Notes: generated by a model not told the origin, from the sequence alone. 64,000 bases of DNA from Amanita rubescens (GCA_015039365.1 WION01000002.1:248001-312000), one strand, 5' to 3'. Shown: positions 45,728 through 58,489, counted from the first letter of the stretch. Numbers and translations: made by a program.

Positions 45728-48700
45728 ATGCATCGTTTATTGCAACCCGTAAGAGATCGCTTTCGCACTGCTCTTGCCCACTTTTCTTCGCGGACCATGT
45801 CTCCTACCCACTGGGTTCCCAATGCATACCCTCCTACCCACCGTTCAGACCATATAGACGTTTACAACAGCGAAACAAGGGGCGACGTCAAGGTTTCAGA
45901 CCCGTACAACTGGCTCGAAGAATATTCGGACGAGACAGACAAGTGGACAACTGCCCAGGAGCAATTCACGAGAACATATTTGGACAAAAACCCTGATCGA
46001 AAGAAGCTAGAAGACGCATTCAGAAAGAGTATGGATTACCCAAAGGTTGCATCGGAATTCAATTTCTTCTGATTGGAATGGAGTTGTTGATGGCTGCCAA
46101 TCTTCTTTCCTTTTTTATAGTTCTCTGCTCCTTTTTTGAATGATGACAAGCGATGGTATTGGTTCTACAATACCGGTCTTCAAGCACAAACAGGTAAATA
46201 CATTAAGCTCTTGTCGTGCGAAATCTGTCCAACTTTTGGTAGTCCTCTACAGATCAAAGGACGCGATTCTCCCCGACTTCTCAAAAAGTGACGACGTCGG
46301 AGAAATATTTTTTGATGTAGGAGTGTCCCTTTCTTCCGGGGTTACGAAGCCAATGATAGCTTTTTCTAGCCGAATTTGCTCTCCGCAGATGGCACGGCCT
46401 CACTTTCGGTATACGATTTCTCTCATTGTGGAAAGTACTTCGCATACGGCATTTCTCTCTCCGTGCGTGACCTTGCGCCGATCACTGGTTACTTGCAATG
46501 ATGATTAACATCCAATCCATTTTAGGGGAGTGACTTTTGGACCGTCTACGTTCGGTCAACTTCTTGCCCCCTGGCCCCTGGTAACGGCAGCGCTAGCAAA
46601 GATGACGGCAGACTGCCTGACGAGTTGAAATTCGTCAAATTCTCGTCCATCAGCTGGACAAAGGATTCCAAAGGGTTTTTCTATCAGGTATGGTACTATC
46701 AAATTATCAAATTATCAAATGGACATGGCTGAGGCGCCTTAGCGCTATCCCGGGTCAGGGTCTCCAAATGTTCAAAATGGAATACAAACTCAAGGTGATC
46801 GTAATGCAATGGTTTATTATCACAGGATTGGAACATCACAATGTATTATCCCTCTCCCCTTCTTTTCACCCCTCATTTATGACCCTGATTTTAGCCGAGG
46901 ACATCCTTGTACATGAGGACAATGAAAACCCCGAATGGATGTTTGGTGCTGAAGTGACTGAAGATGGGAAATATGTAGCCTTATACACAATGAAGGACAC
47001 GTCAAGGGTGAGCCCTGAACCATTAGATGACTATATCCAGCAGCCCTGACCGAACCGTAGAGGAACCGTTTATGGGTAGCCGACCTGACGGAGAACAAAG
47101 TTGGACGAAACATGAAATGGAAGAAGATTTACGATAATTTTGACGCAGAATACGACCTGTGAGTCTTGGATTATGATGAAGCTATTGTGTTCTCAGTTTC
47201 AGCAGTATTGGCAATGACGGTTCACTACTGTATATCCGAACTAATCAGGCTGCATCACAGTACAAGGTTGTTACGATAGACGCAGACAAACTCGAATTAG
47301 GGTTTAAAGAATTAATACCTGAAGATCCCAAAGCATATCTCTCTCAAGTCAGGATTTTTGGCAAGGATAGACTCGCCATAGTATACAAACATAATGTGAG
47401 TTCAAATATTCACTATGTGGCCCGAGAATGCTGGTTGACGAGAAGCGAAGGTTCAAGACCAGCTTTACATCTATAATAATACCGGTTCGCGATTAATCCG
47501 ACTCGTTCCCGACTTTATTGGAGCCGTGACAGTAACCGCACGAGAAACAGAACCATGGATATTTGTTACACTTACAGGCTTCAACACTCCTGGTACCGTC
47601 GGCAGGTATGATCTCCAGCAGCCGGAAGAGCTGCGGTGGAGCATGTACCGAACCGCCAAAGTGAAAGGACTGAACCCAGACGAGTTTGAGTCGCATCAGG
47701 TAACCTTCGCTATCTACTGCCGTGGGAGTAGTGGTGCTGATAACTCCTTCTAGGTGTGGTATGACAGTAAAGACGGAACAAAAGTTCCAATGTTTATTGT
47801 CCGCCACAAGAATACCAAGTTTAATGGGACGGCGCCAGCGATACAATATGGTAGGTCACAAAACATAATTTTCTATTGGCAACATTCTTATCCGCACCGG
47901 AAAGGTTATGGCGGCTTTAGTATTTCTATAGACCCTTTCTTTAGCCCGACGATTCTTACATTTTTGCAAAAATACGGCGCAATTTTAGCCGTGCCGAATA
48001 TTCGAGGAGGGGGCGAGTTTGGCGAGACCTGGCATAATGCCGGTATACGAGAGAAGAGAGTATGATGAAATCCATTCATTTCACATTGATGGTGCTAACG
48101 CATTGTATCAGGTTAACGTTTATGACGATTTCATTACGGCAACGTATGCCTCAGTCTTCTTTTCTTTTTGTTTTTTGTATCACTGATTCTGCAACAGCCA
48201 GTTCTTGGTAAAGAACAAATATGCTGCACCGGGAAAAGTAGCTATTAATGGCGCTTCCAACGGAGGTGCGTTGAGGTGTCTGCTGATTTCACAGATTCTG
48301 ACATTGGTACAGGGCTTCTGGTCGCCGCTTGTGTCAATCGTGCACCTTCAGGAACTTTTGGAGCGGCTGTCGCCGAAGTCGGTGTCATGGATCAACTCAA
48401 GGTATGCCTTGCCACAGTATAACATATCCACCCGCCTCACATTGCTCGACTTTAGTTCTCCAAATTCACTATTGGTATTTTTCAACCTCATTTGATGATA
48501 TTTGTTCTGAATGCCGATACCAGGCAAAGCTTGGACGAGCGACTACGGCAATCCTGAAGATCCACATGATTTTGATTTCATTTATCCTCATTCGCCCCTC
48601 CACAATGTGTCGAAGAGCAGTGTATTGCCTCCGACAATACTCTTGACAGCCGATCGTAAGTTTTACTGCCCTGAGACATTGCGTATAGATTCTAATACGC

Positions 48701-48974
48701 CACAGATGACGATCGGGTTGTCCCAATGCATTCATTCAAATACGCAGCAACGTTACAATATACTTCGTCACATAATCCTCACCCACTCCTGCTACGTGTA
48801 GATAAGAAAGCAGGACATGGCGCAGGGAAATCTACCGAGAAGAGGTACGAACTCTCCCACTCTCTGTTCTGCGTAATCTAATCCCCCATCAGGCTCCAGG
48901 AGGCCGCTGACAAATGGGGATTCGTTGCACAATCCATGGGTCTTCAGTGGAAAGATAGACAAGCTAATCTGTGA
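45728..48974 (+). CDS. Prolyl oligopeptidase (S9A), many exons
   Basis: A cytosolic serine peptidase cutting after proline in short peptides. The beta-propeller half begins after [20 protein letters not shown], with [20 protein letters not shown]. The hydrolase half has [20 protein letters not shown], then [20 protein letters not shown]. The catalytic Ser lies in [15 protein letters not shown], the Asp in [19 protein letters not shown] and the His in [11 protein letters not shown], so the triad is complete. It ends WKDRQANL. A second in-frame ATG (codon 24, [13 protein letters not shown]) matches the usual family start. The extra 23 residues before it ([20 protein letters not shown]) are Arg-rich and presequence-like, so dual cytosolic/mitochondrial targeting is possible. 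Confidence 0.9.
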
Positions 48975-49240
48975 ACGTTTTCATCACGACTTTCATGATT
49001 TCACCATGAATTGGGCATATAGATACATTAGATCTCTGTTACTGGTTTGGGTTACGACAACATTCATGATACTTACGGATACAGGTATACTCTAGTATTT
49101 AATTGCTGCACATGTGCAGGCTATTCTATCATATGACTCGTTGGCGACGAAGGCATGGATGCAATTTCAGTTTTTAGGATCCTGTTCGACTTGGACTTGG
49201 GAACGGGTGCTTGAAGTGACCTCAGTGACCTGAAGCATGT

Positions 49241-49910
49241 CTATTCTGACAATCCCATACCATTCATATTCTCAGAGATGTAGAACCGACGTAGGATCAT
49301 GATGGCTTCTTCTCTGCAATACCCTCCTGTTGCTTTATATGGAGGGTGGACTGGATGGGGTAGTCTAACGAGCTTAGATGAATACTATAACGATGAAACG
49401 AGTTACGGCGGACATACCCATTATTAACACTTATGACACCCCTGCATCCCCCGAATCGCTCATTTTCACAGCCATAGAAGACTTCCTTAATACCCAACTG
49501 TCTCAAGGCGGAAGCACACATAATGCAAGGCTCGACGGTGACGTACAACGTCGTGTCTGCGAGCGGATAGCGGGTTAACTCTATCGCGAGTGATTTGTTC
49601 GCCATCATCTCATCGATGGCCTCGAGCTCGGCATGTCGGGTTCCCTTCAGGTATTTTCAGTAGAGAGATCCCGTTGGAGCAGAGTAAAATACATTGCGCA
49701 GTTCATTTGTGCGGTTCCGTGCTTCTGCGATAATTGTGCCATTTCTGACGAACACACAACCGACGGGCACTTCGTTCGCGGCTAGTGCCTCCTCGGCCTA
49801 GATCTATTATTATAGGAAATGTATAGAACCCTAGGCAGCACGCAACGCACCATTTTCATTGCTTTTTGCATCCATATCAGATGTTTTTGGTCTGTATCAG
49901 TGATGGTCAT
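49241..49910 (-). CDS. TAD2: TAD2/ADAT2, tRNA A34 deaminase catalytic subunit
   Basis: The TAD2-TAD3 heterodimer converts A34 to inosine in tRNAs such as tRNA-Arg(ACG). Start [20 protein letters not shown], then [20 protein letters not shown]. The zinc/catalytic motif is [13 protein letters not shown] (HAE) and the second zinc motif is [15 protein letters not shown] (PCxxC). [12 protein letters not shown] and SVNN follow. The C-terminus, [20 protein letters not shown], is reached only if the intron at ~49,417 is joined with one extra G (GGG|GTATGT instead of GG|GTATGT). Otherwise the frame ends in an unrelated tail. Divergent from the carrier gene, with 131 bp between ATGs. Confidence 0.88.
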
Positions 49911-50041
49911 TTTGACACGCTGTCTAAATAGACTGTCACAATAATGGCGTCAGTTCCTTATAGCTTAACTTGACGGACGTTTCACTCGTTCACGCCGCCT
50001 CCAATTCCATCTTCTATTCCTCGTGTCATTGGAGCAGCAGA

Positions 50042-51513
50042 ATGGCCCCCCTATCGTTAGAAACCGTGAACGAACTCATCGCCGGGAGCGCAGGCGGAGC
50101 AGCTCAAGTTATTGTGGGCCAGCCCCTTGACACGATTAAAACACGGGCTCAGATCGCGCCAAGTGAGGTTTTGCTTTTCACCGTATCTTTCCGAATCAGC
50201 GAGAACGTGTTTAACTCATGGCCAAGGAACTGTCTATTCTTGATATATAGAGAGCATGTTTGTATGTGGGCTTACTGAGAAGCATGTTGTGTCGTATGAC
50301 CTGAATTTTGTTCAGAAAGGGCCAATGGACATTCTTTTGCAGACAATTAAAAACGAGGGCTTTTTTGCTTTGTATAAAGGTAAAGAGAAATAGCTTATGT
50401 TATGTTTACCGAGGTTAATTTCATATTAGGAATGGCAAGCCCTCTTCTAGGCATCGCGGGCGTCAATTCTCTTCTATTTGCCGCATATGGCGCGTCAAAA
50501 CGTCTCATCTCGCCTTTTCCACAATTATCACTGCCACAAATTGCGCTCGCAGGGGCTATGGCTGGCGCAGCGAATGCGGTGCTCGCAAGTCCAGGTTGTT
50601 AAACGCCATCATTCATGTCATGTGAATCATTGAAATATTGACCAAGTGATTGATAGTCGAGATGTTCAAGGTACGTATGCAAGGTCAATATGGTGCCAAA
50701 ACGGATAAGCGACTACGGGCGGTGATCGGCGAGATGTGGAGTCAGTATGGATTCAGGCACGGTATTATGCGAGGATTCTGGGTAAGCGCTAGTTTACGTG
50801 GACCTGGGGTACCTTATTTCGTCAGGTCACGTTCGCAAGGGAAATACCTGCATACGCAGGGTAGGTTGGTTTTAATACGCTAAGTAACTCCATCTGACTA
50901 GTCTAAATTTCATTAGTTTCTACACAGGCGAGTTCCATCATACTTTACCGATACGGTGTCCAATTTCATTTAGCCTTTGAATTCTCCAAACGGCAGTTCG
51001 GTAAAGTGTATGGTAAAGATCTCCCCGTGTGGGCTCTGCTAGCCAGTGGCTCGACAGGAGGAGTATGTGACCTGCGCACTGTTACCCACACATGCTTGAC
51101 CTTTAACTTCGTAGATTGCCTACTGGCTTTCATGCTATCCTTTGGACGTGGTGAAATCTCGCGTCCAGCTTCGTTCAAGTCCACCGGTTGGGAACCCTTT
51201 CCGGTACATGAACACAGAACTCCGAGCCATCGTCTCCGAAACTGGATTGTACGCGCCTATGGGATTGGATTTGTGGACCTGAATGACTTCTCTTTCGCAG
51301 GACTGGTCTATTTCGTGGCCTTTCTCCCTCTTGTGAGTTGACCACGGTAGCTGTTATCCACCGCTGATTGTTGCGAATCGTAGTGCTTAGGAGGTACGGT
51401 GTTTTTATCCCATCGTAATTTTGGTTCGATAGCGCGAAAATAGTATTCCCGCAGCAGCAAGCACCTTCGCTACATTCGAGCTAACCAGAGGTCTTTGTCA
51501 TTGCCCTCGATGA
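50042..51513 (+). CDS. SLC25 mitochondrial carrier (YMC/carnitine-carrier-like)
   Basis: Start MAPLSLETVNELIAGSAGGA then AQVIVGQPLDTIKTRAQIAP. An 11-nt micro-exon (50251-50261) supplies KSMF before KGPMDILLQTIKNEGFFALY. Repeat 1 is followed by GMASPLLGIAGVNSLLFAAY. Repeat 2 has VLASPVEMFKVRMQGQYG and RGFWVTFAREIPAYAG. Repeat 3 has GIAYWLSCYPLDVVKSRVQL and GLTGLFRGLSPS, ending IPAAASTFATFELTRGLCHC. The signature motifs PLDTIK, PVEMFK and PLDVVK are complete. Exon joins near 50,930-50,990 and 51,398 are uncertain (the frame is off by one in each). Substrate cannot be fixed; YMC-type amino-acid or carnitine/acylcarnitine carriers are nearest by eye. Confidence 0.8.
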
Positions 51514-52969
51514 TCGGCCCTTGCTGAAACCGGCATTCATAGCATACCTTGCAAAGACAACCGGTATATAAATCGCTCCGGATCGACTTGTAACGTAATG
51601 GCCGGTGTGATTAAAGTCGTGCTTCAAGGACGCATGAAGGCGTATGTCGTAATTTTGCTGTGTAATATAAATTACTTCGAATAGTGGAGCGCAATGGTGA
51701 ATATTGAATGCTAAACTACTGATGCGCGATGAAAGACGTGTCATCACTGCATGCACGTGTGTTAGTAATGATAGAAGGAACACAAAGATCTGTAACAGTC
51801 GTGCCCAGCCACTTGTCCCTCTACTTACCGTAATCGACGGTCCGGCTGATTGCCTTCATGAAGTTCACGCCTTATTCGTTCTTTCTCCTGACGTTCATGA
51901 CTCATCCCACTGACCCCCACCGACGCATATCGCCTTGTGACCATCCTCGATCATCTTTCTAAAGTTCCGTGTAGTGCGCGTTCGTTCACTGCGGCCATGA
52001 ACACAAGCGCTACCCTTCTGCATACGGCAGCACCAAAAAGGTCCGTCCGGGAGACATTTTCATCAAACCGTATACCTAACCAGTGTGAGCACACTCCCTT
52101 AATTGCCACGTTTTTGGGGGAGATAAATTACATGAATACCACTGATGAATCGATGAACCTCTCTACGTACCAATAATAGCAGTGCTTCAATCATTCGAAC
52201 CGATCCACCTGCTTGATTCTTCGAACGGCGCTAGCATGGTATGCAGATTTCTTGTTAAAGAATTCCGTCTAATCGACACCACGCTCACATTCCATCTGTC
52301 AGGCGGACCTTTAATCAAGGAATGGGATTCTATCAGATTATCCCATAAAACGTTGGATGTCATTTTGTATGAAGCGACTTCTCGGCCTCCATATGGATAA
52401 TTAAATTCTGAAAACGGATAGTTCTCACCCAACATGGGGGATATGTGTCAATGGACTCGCACTACATATCAATTCACGACTCGGAGGTTCTTGTTCTTAT
52501 CGGCCCTCCCTAGGCCTGTGACTGTTGGGATACGTCTCCAATGAATCCAACTACTGAAAGCCATTCGTCTCATTTATCGAGGAATGCTCTCGCACAAATT
52601 TATCCCTCCTTCGCTCGACGCCGAATGATCAAAGCAGTATTATAACACGGTTTCAAGTCCCGTGGGCCTGTCCTGTGAACCATTTGCAATTCTAGATGTT
52701 CCGGTTGGAAGAGAAACCCCATCATAGAACTGATAGTAGATAGAAAGAGACATCCGCATATATCAAGGCCGTGGAACAGTTCAGATCAACGTAGATTGAG
52801 CGGCCATAGTAAGCTTTTAAAGCTTTAGGCATCGCCCGTTGCTTATCGCTGCTATCCGCTCAGAAACCTCGGTGCATTTTTAATTCTTAAAAAACGCCAT
52901 GCATAAATCATCTAATTCGGATAATTCAGCGATCTTGAACTTCGCTGAACTGGCTTTCAAAAGGCAACC
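51514..52969. other. 1.5-kb intergenic region, no supported gene
   Basis: Short frames on both strands show no conserved features. The right part is the presumed promoter of the amidase gene. Confidence 0.35.
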
Positions 52970-54431
52970 ATGGGACTCGACGATACTCCTCACTTCAAAC
53001 CATTTACCATTGCCCTTATTCAATATGGCATCATCCTTGATAACAAACAAGCTAATCTGAGCAAAGCGCGGGATATGATTTTCCGTGCCGCAGTCGAGAA
53101 ACCGGACCTCATAGTGCTACCGGTGCGTCTCGTACCTACCGCCCAATCCCAAACTCCCATTGTGTTAGGAATTATTCAATTGTCCTTATGGTCAATTGGG
53201 CGATTATGCAGAGATTATTGGCTATACACCCGAGGAACCCTACGATGCCTTGAATTCTCCAAGCGAGACTGTGAGGATGCTAGCTAGAGCCGCCAAGGAG
53301 ACACGTACCTGGCTCATAGGAGGTATTGAGGCCAGTGTTAACATTCCGCAACATAACCAACTTTTTCGCTCCAGGTTCTATCTCAGAGCGTGTCCAAAAC
53401 AAAAGTAGCCACGATGACAAGAATAAAAAAGATCTCTACAACGCATCCACTGTCTATAACCTACAAGGTGTGAGATAAGATTGACCTGGGGAGCTCTCCA
53501 TGAATTGTACATGATAGGACAATTGATCGTGTTATATCACAAGATCCACTTGTTCGATGTTGATATACCGGGCAAGATTACGTTGAAAGTACGTTACCTA
53601 CCAATTCTCTCGTAGATTATAGCTCCTACAAAAGTTGAGTAGGAGAGTGATTTCTTCGATGCCGGAGATGAACTTGCAATATTCGACACAGGTAACGCTT
53701 CGCGATCTATTCCTTGTGTGTTTGTGGTTCTAATGTTTCTCATAATCTGTTTACAGATTTCGCCAGAATAGGTCTTGGGATATGCTACGATGTTCGCTTC
53801 CCAGAGCCAGCGATGATAGCGGCGAGAAAGGGTATGGCCTGTTGCAAGACTTTTTTGCTGTGCACAGCTAAATTATGCTTTTGTAAGGTTGCCAGCTATT
53901 GATATATCCAGCTGCTTTTAATACTGTGACTGGCCCCCTACATTGGAAAATTTTGCAACAGGCCAGGTGTGTTAATGTTCTTCACATAGTTTTCATTCAA
54001 TTATATTACTATCTATAGAGCTCTCGATAATCAAGTGTTCGTTTCTATGGTTAGTTCTGCTCGAGACATGAGTGCGCCTTATCAAGCAGTCAGTATTAGT
54101 GAATTGTGAGTTGATTCTTGGCTAATCGGGTTCAGTACGGGCATACCATGGTTGTGGATCCAATGTGAGTGACATCCTTCCCTCTACTTGATCGGTTGCC
54201 ATATATGACTATGAACAGGGCGCAAGTTTTAGCTGAAGCCGGCGAAAACGAAGAAATAATCTTTGCAAAAATTGGTGAGATCCAGGCTTTCTAATGCACA
54301 GAAATCTTAACACAGGATCCATATAAGATCCCGAGGTTTTCAAGTCAACGCGCGAATCAATTCCGGTCACCACTCAACGGAGATTTGACGTATATCCAAA
54401 TATCTGTGGAACACGCATTCGATTATCCTAA
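52970..54431 (+). CDS. NIT2: NIT2/NIT3-type omega-amidase (carbon-nitrogen hydrolase)
   Basis: About ten exons, all with clean splice phases. Start [20 protein letters not shown]. The catalytic Glu lies in [20 protein letters not shown], the Lys in [18 protein letters not shown] and the Cys in [20 protein letters not shown], so the E-K-C triad of the nitrilase superfamily is intact. Also seen are [40 protein letters not shown] and [14 protein letters not shown], ending [10 protein letters not shown] plus a short variable tail. The enzyme hydrolyses alpha-ketoglutaramate and alpha-ketosuccinamate to the keto acid and ammonia. It is also a metabolite-repair amidase. Family length (~300 aa) fits. 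Confidence 0.9.
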
Positions 54432-56183
54432 ATGTCAAAACTTAGGGTTCATGGTCGCAGTCGATTGTAAAGTTTCGTATACGTTGTCCGACCTTCATTT
54501 TTATTTGGCCATTGATTTTGATGACCTTGCCGATCGCATGCTATTTCACCCTTCAGCAATCGGTATCAGCGTGTTATCTTGTGGGTGACGCATTTCCTCG
54601 TACAGAGACTGATCGTGTGTTTGAGAAATGATATCAGTAAAAGGGATAAAGAAGAGCCAGTGTTATAATACATAACGAGAAAGCCTGCCCATGACCCAAG
54701 AACAGGTACTGTTGATTTGTGTCGCCGAGGAAAAAAGGTATGGAAGCGTGTGCGCAGTAGAGTACGGCTAGACAGCACCCTTCACGGCACGACACAATTC
54801 CAGAAGGAGCCTGGAAGTTTTTAATGCGATTAGACGGTTCTTTAAATTTACTGTTGTGAGTTTAGGCTGTGCTGACTTAAAGCATTCGAGAGAAAAAAAC
54901 AAGGGCGTTTTACTAGTGGAATGGGAAACGGCCTTAACACATGCACGCTAATGTGTGATGACGGAGTCAAAGAGACCAGGTTGTTCGCGATGGAGGCACA
55001 GAAGATAAGGGGCTAGCATCACCGTAAATTCGGCTCTTGCACCGCTAGTGGCCTAGCCCATCCTTCTCCTTCGCATTGTCGTAGAAGTATATCATTTCCC
55101 GCTCTCGTACTGTTCTGATTGTTGATTATCGGAGTTCGCCACTGACGTCATCTTGACATCTAACAACGAGTTGAGGGAACCAAATAAAACACAGTGTGCA
55201 TCATTTTACTTTCGTGCGGCGAACACCTCGCTCCATGATTGTGGTCATCGAACCATTTCCGTCTGTCGGGAAACACACCGACCATCATCAGCTCCCCCCC
55301 CAAAAAAATAACAAACAAACATACTTTTTACAGCAAGCTAAGTGCGCACAAATGAAAAAGAAGAGAAGTAGGGCGGCGCATCCGACTGATGAAATTCAAG
55401 CTGGCGGCACTTCCGTTCCTATCATTCGGGGATGAATGTAGAGCATGGCCCCACGGACTGCCGGGCCCCACTTACGCCTGTGGCCTCCTCATTCGTGAAG
55501 TTCGGGTATCCCTACGGGTTGGATATTGAACGCAGCAACATGATGCACTGGACAGCTACTGTCACCATTGGCCTCTGCTCCTCTTTTCCTTGAACGGTAG
55601 TGCACTCAGCTTTCCACTGATGATGGGCCATAGCTCGCTTTCTGATGTCGATGGCTATCAAGTTGAGGAAAATTGATGCATCGCGCAGCACCGCAATAAA
55701 ACTATCCCAAATTTCCCGGTAGAATCTGCTGCATTTATTGCGATCCGACGAAAAAGTAGTAAATGTAAGCGAATGTAGTTGCAAGAATGCGAATCGACGG
55801 TACTTACTATCATTTGTCAGAGATGCGGCTCCGACTTGCCCTATTTACCGGGAATCAACGTTGTCAAACGTCAAAAACCGTCGAACACGTCGAACCAATT
55901 GACAGATTGATGCTCCAACTCAATGGATCAGATCTTGGCGTCCCATTATCTCATCCGCAGGAGATCTAATCAGGTAATACATGTTTCGACGTCCAAAGAC
56001 TTAGAAATAGCACATGGGACGTCTGGACATTCGCCCTTCACTCAGCATGACGTTGGAGCCTAAGTTTTCGGTTATGAAAATCCCGTATCATACGCGGATC
56101 AGTTATATTACAGATCGGTGCGCGTCGGTGCTTCGACCGCCAGGTTCATAACTTTATCACAGCCACCCTTGGGCCGCGACAAC
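54432..56183. other. 1.75-kb intergenic region, no supported gene
   Basis: A minus-strand frame at 54778-54566 begins with a presequence-like block (LSSRTLLRTRFHTFFPRRHK) followed by a hydrophobic stretch, but lacks an ATG and has no recognisable family. Another minus-strand frame at 55784-55512 is equally weak. The rest holds nothing I can name. Confidence 0.3.
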
Positions 56184-56196
56184 TTTATATATAAGG
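56184..56196 (+). promoter_or_regulatory. TATA box of the first Cys-rich secreted protein gene
   Basis: TTTATATATAAGG lies ~55-65 bp upstream of the ATG at 56250, a normal distance for a short leader. The neighbouring paralogue has a similar element at the same spacing. Confidence 0.6.
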
Positions 56197-56249
56197 CCCA
56201 TGCAACGAAGCACCGCCAAACGCAATCCCCTCACCTCAGCGCTAATACC

Positions 56250-56962
56250 ATGAAGAATATCACCCTTGTCTTAACTCTTGCGCAATTGTTCTTCTCAGTT
56301 ACAGCTTTCCTAGTGCCACGAAGTCTAATCACTGGCTCTCTTGTCATTCGACAAGGGCAGGGGAATGGCACGCTCAACCAGTGCGAGTCACCATGCACTC
56401 CCATCCTTTCCTACGTTGGGTCGGATTCATCAGTAAGGAAACACGTTCTTACCACTTTTTAGAGCTTCAGTGACAGTCTCGACTTTCAGAATAAATGCAC
56501 ACCTCAAGCGTGTTGCACTACTGCATTTGAAAAAGCTTACCTGAAATGCTTTACGTGTATTGGGAAGGCGGAAAACGTTACGAACTACTCCAAATACCAA
56601 CGGACTCTTGATGGTCAGTAGATTCATGATCATAAGAGCCAGGAGTGCAGCTGAACCAGGATATAATAGACCTCACATCTGCTTGCCTATCGGACGGTAT
56701 CAGTGTTCCAAAGTTGACATTCCCTGGTCAAAACCCCAATCGTACATTAACCTCATTCACTCCAAGTGGTACACCGGCTACTACGGGCAGCAGCGGCCCT
56801 GGAACTGGTATCTCCGCATCCACGATTACCACACCGGGCGCTACGGTTTCGCTCACCACCGGCGTTGCGAGTCCTACACGGACCGGGAATACTGGGGTAC
56901 AGAATGCCAATAACACGTTTTCCGCTCTGGTCGTCTTACTACTTGGAATCTTGGTATCGTAA
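56250..56962 (+). CDS. Small secreted Cys-rich, probably GPI-anchored protein (paralogue A)
   Basis: Three exons. The signal peptide MKNITLVLTLAQLFFSVTAF is clear. The mature part has CESPCTPILSYV, then after intron 1 (GTAAGG...TTTCAG) CTPQACCTTAFEKAYLKCFT with CIGKAENVTNYSKYQRTLD. After intron 2 come SACLSDGISVPKLTFPGQNP and NRTLTSFTPSG. A Ser/Thr/Gly-rich stalk and a hydrophobic C-terminus (NNTFSALVVLLLGILVS) fit GPI-anchor addition. About ten cysteines are conserved with paralogue B. I know no named domain for this pattern. Likely a cell-wall or surface protein. Confidence 0.75.
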
Positions 56963-57417
56963 TGCTGCCGCATGCACACCATTTCGATGTTCTTGGCATG
57001 GACTCTTGATGGATATATTCACGCTGCTGTACATGGACAACGTTGTATTGTATTGATATTGATAATGACATATGATAACCGCTAACAATATGTATAAGTA
57101 TACCTACGGGTTCTCCTGTCAGACTGTCACAGGATGTGCAAGTACCTTTTTCCATTATGGAAGTGCTCGTTTGTACTCTTGTCATGTTCACACTGCATGC
57201 GTACTGGATGTCTGGAGATAGGGCAGTACCAATTCATGATTGTTTGCAACGCATACCACCGCTACGGCACCGCCTACTAAAATCAACAATTCGTGACCGG
57301 AACACCGGGAGTCGGCGGGAAAACCGGTTCAACATTGTACTTATGGGGCTATTAGTATTATGTCCCCAGGGCCCATACGCTTTACGCCCATCTGGCTTAG
57401 CAGCTGATGGTCAGAAA

Positions 57418-57432
57418 TTAAATATATATGGA
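57418..57432 (+). promoter_or_regulatory. TATA box of the second Cys-rich secreted protein gene
   Basis: TTAAATATATATGG lies ~60-70 bp upstream of the ATG at 57491, mirroring the element of paralogue A. Confidence 0.5.
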
Positions 57433-57490
57433 CAATAGTTCGCCCTTTTCTAGTGCGCCCTTTCTTCGCCTGCCTGTCCAGATCACGATA

Positions 57491-58299
57491 ATGATGAACG
57501 TTCTTTACGCGCTTTTTCTTGCGTATCACCTCAACACCATTTCGACGTACGCTCTGACGGTCAGCTTCCCCAATTTCACGTTTCAAGATCTTTTGGCAAC
57601 CTCGTCGAACGGGACCAAAGGGCCTGTTCCCTCGGCATGTCAACAAGTCTGCGCGCCTATTGTTCCCTATGCCATTGACGGACAGGTAAGTGTTCCAACT
57701 TCAGGCTAACGCAAGGTCAACTTAAACACTAATGTAGACTTGCACACCGCAAGCGTGCTGCTCGTCGAAATGGGAACATAGTTACTTCTCATGTATCCTC
57801 TGCGCTGCGAAGGCCCAGGATATCACTGATCTGTCGCCTGCGCAAGCTACGCTGGATGGTGAGCACATCATTCCCTGGTAGTGATATGGTCATCATATTT
57901 ATCCTTCTTGTACAGGCATTTATGAAGACTGCGCTGCCTCTGGCACCTCACTCCCCCTCTTGACATTCCCCGGTCAATCTACTGACAGAACGCTCCCTTC
58001 TCCCTCGATCTTACCCTCCGGTTATTCAACACAGTCGGGCACAGTCCCGACCACTCCCAGTGGTACTGCGACGAGTGTCAGCGCATCAGGCGGTGCATCA
58101 GGTATGACTATTGTATTCTTCATAAAGGTTATTTCACATCTCATTTTTGGATACAGCATCAGCTTCAAGTTCTGCTACAATATCTGCTAGTTCTTCGGCG
58201 TCACCCACTCAAAGTGCAAGTGCTGCCTCCGCTGTTCAAATGCAATGGCAAGCTCTCGTATTATGTCCTGCTCTATCCATCCTCAGTTTCTTGGTTTGA
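57491..58299 (+). CDS. Small secreted Cys-rich, probably GPI-anchored protein (paralogue B)
   Basis: Four exons: MMNVLYALFLAYHLNTISTY (signal peptide), CQQVCAPIVPYAIDGQ|, CTPQACCSSKWEHSYFSCIL with CAAKAQDITDLSPAQATLD|, DCAASGTSLPLLTFPGQSTD with RTLPSPS, then a Ser/Ala/Thr-rich stalk and a C-terminal ALVLCPALSILSFLV. Intron positions match paralogue A (before CTPQACC and after TLD), with one extra intron in the stalk (G|GTATGA...ATACAG|CA). Shared core: CTPQACC-x4-E-x2-Y-x2-C-x2-C-x2-KA, then TLD, then SxPxLTFPGQ-x3-RTL. A recent tandem duplication is likely. Function unknown; surface location inferred from the two hydrophobic ends. Confidence 0.75.
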
Positions 58300-58489
58300 T
58301 TCTCGTTACGATCTTCGACGGTCCTCTGCTTATATTTTTGCACTGCACCATTTATGGACATTTCCATTTGTGACTGAGGACGGGGTTGTATACCTTAAAT
58401 ATAGTGTCATCTACTTGGATATACGTATGTACGTGATGTACAGATGGAAAAATCATAACATGTAACACAAATTTAGTGAGTAAACGGAG

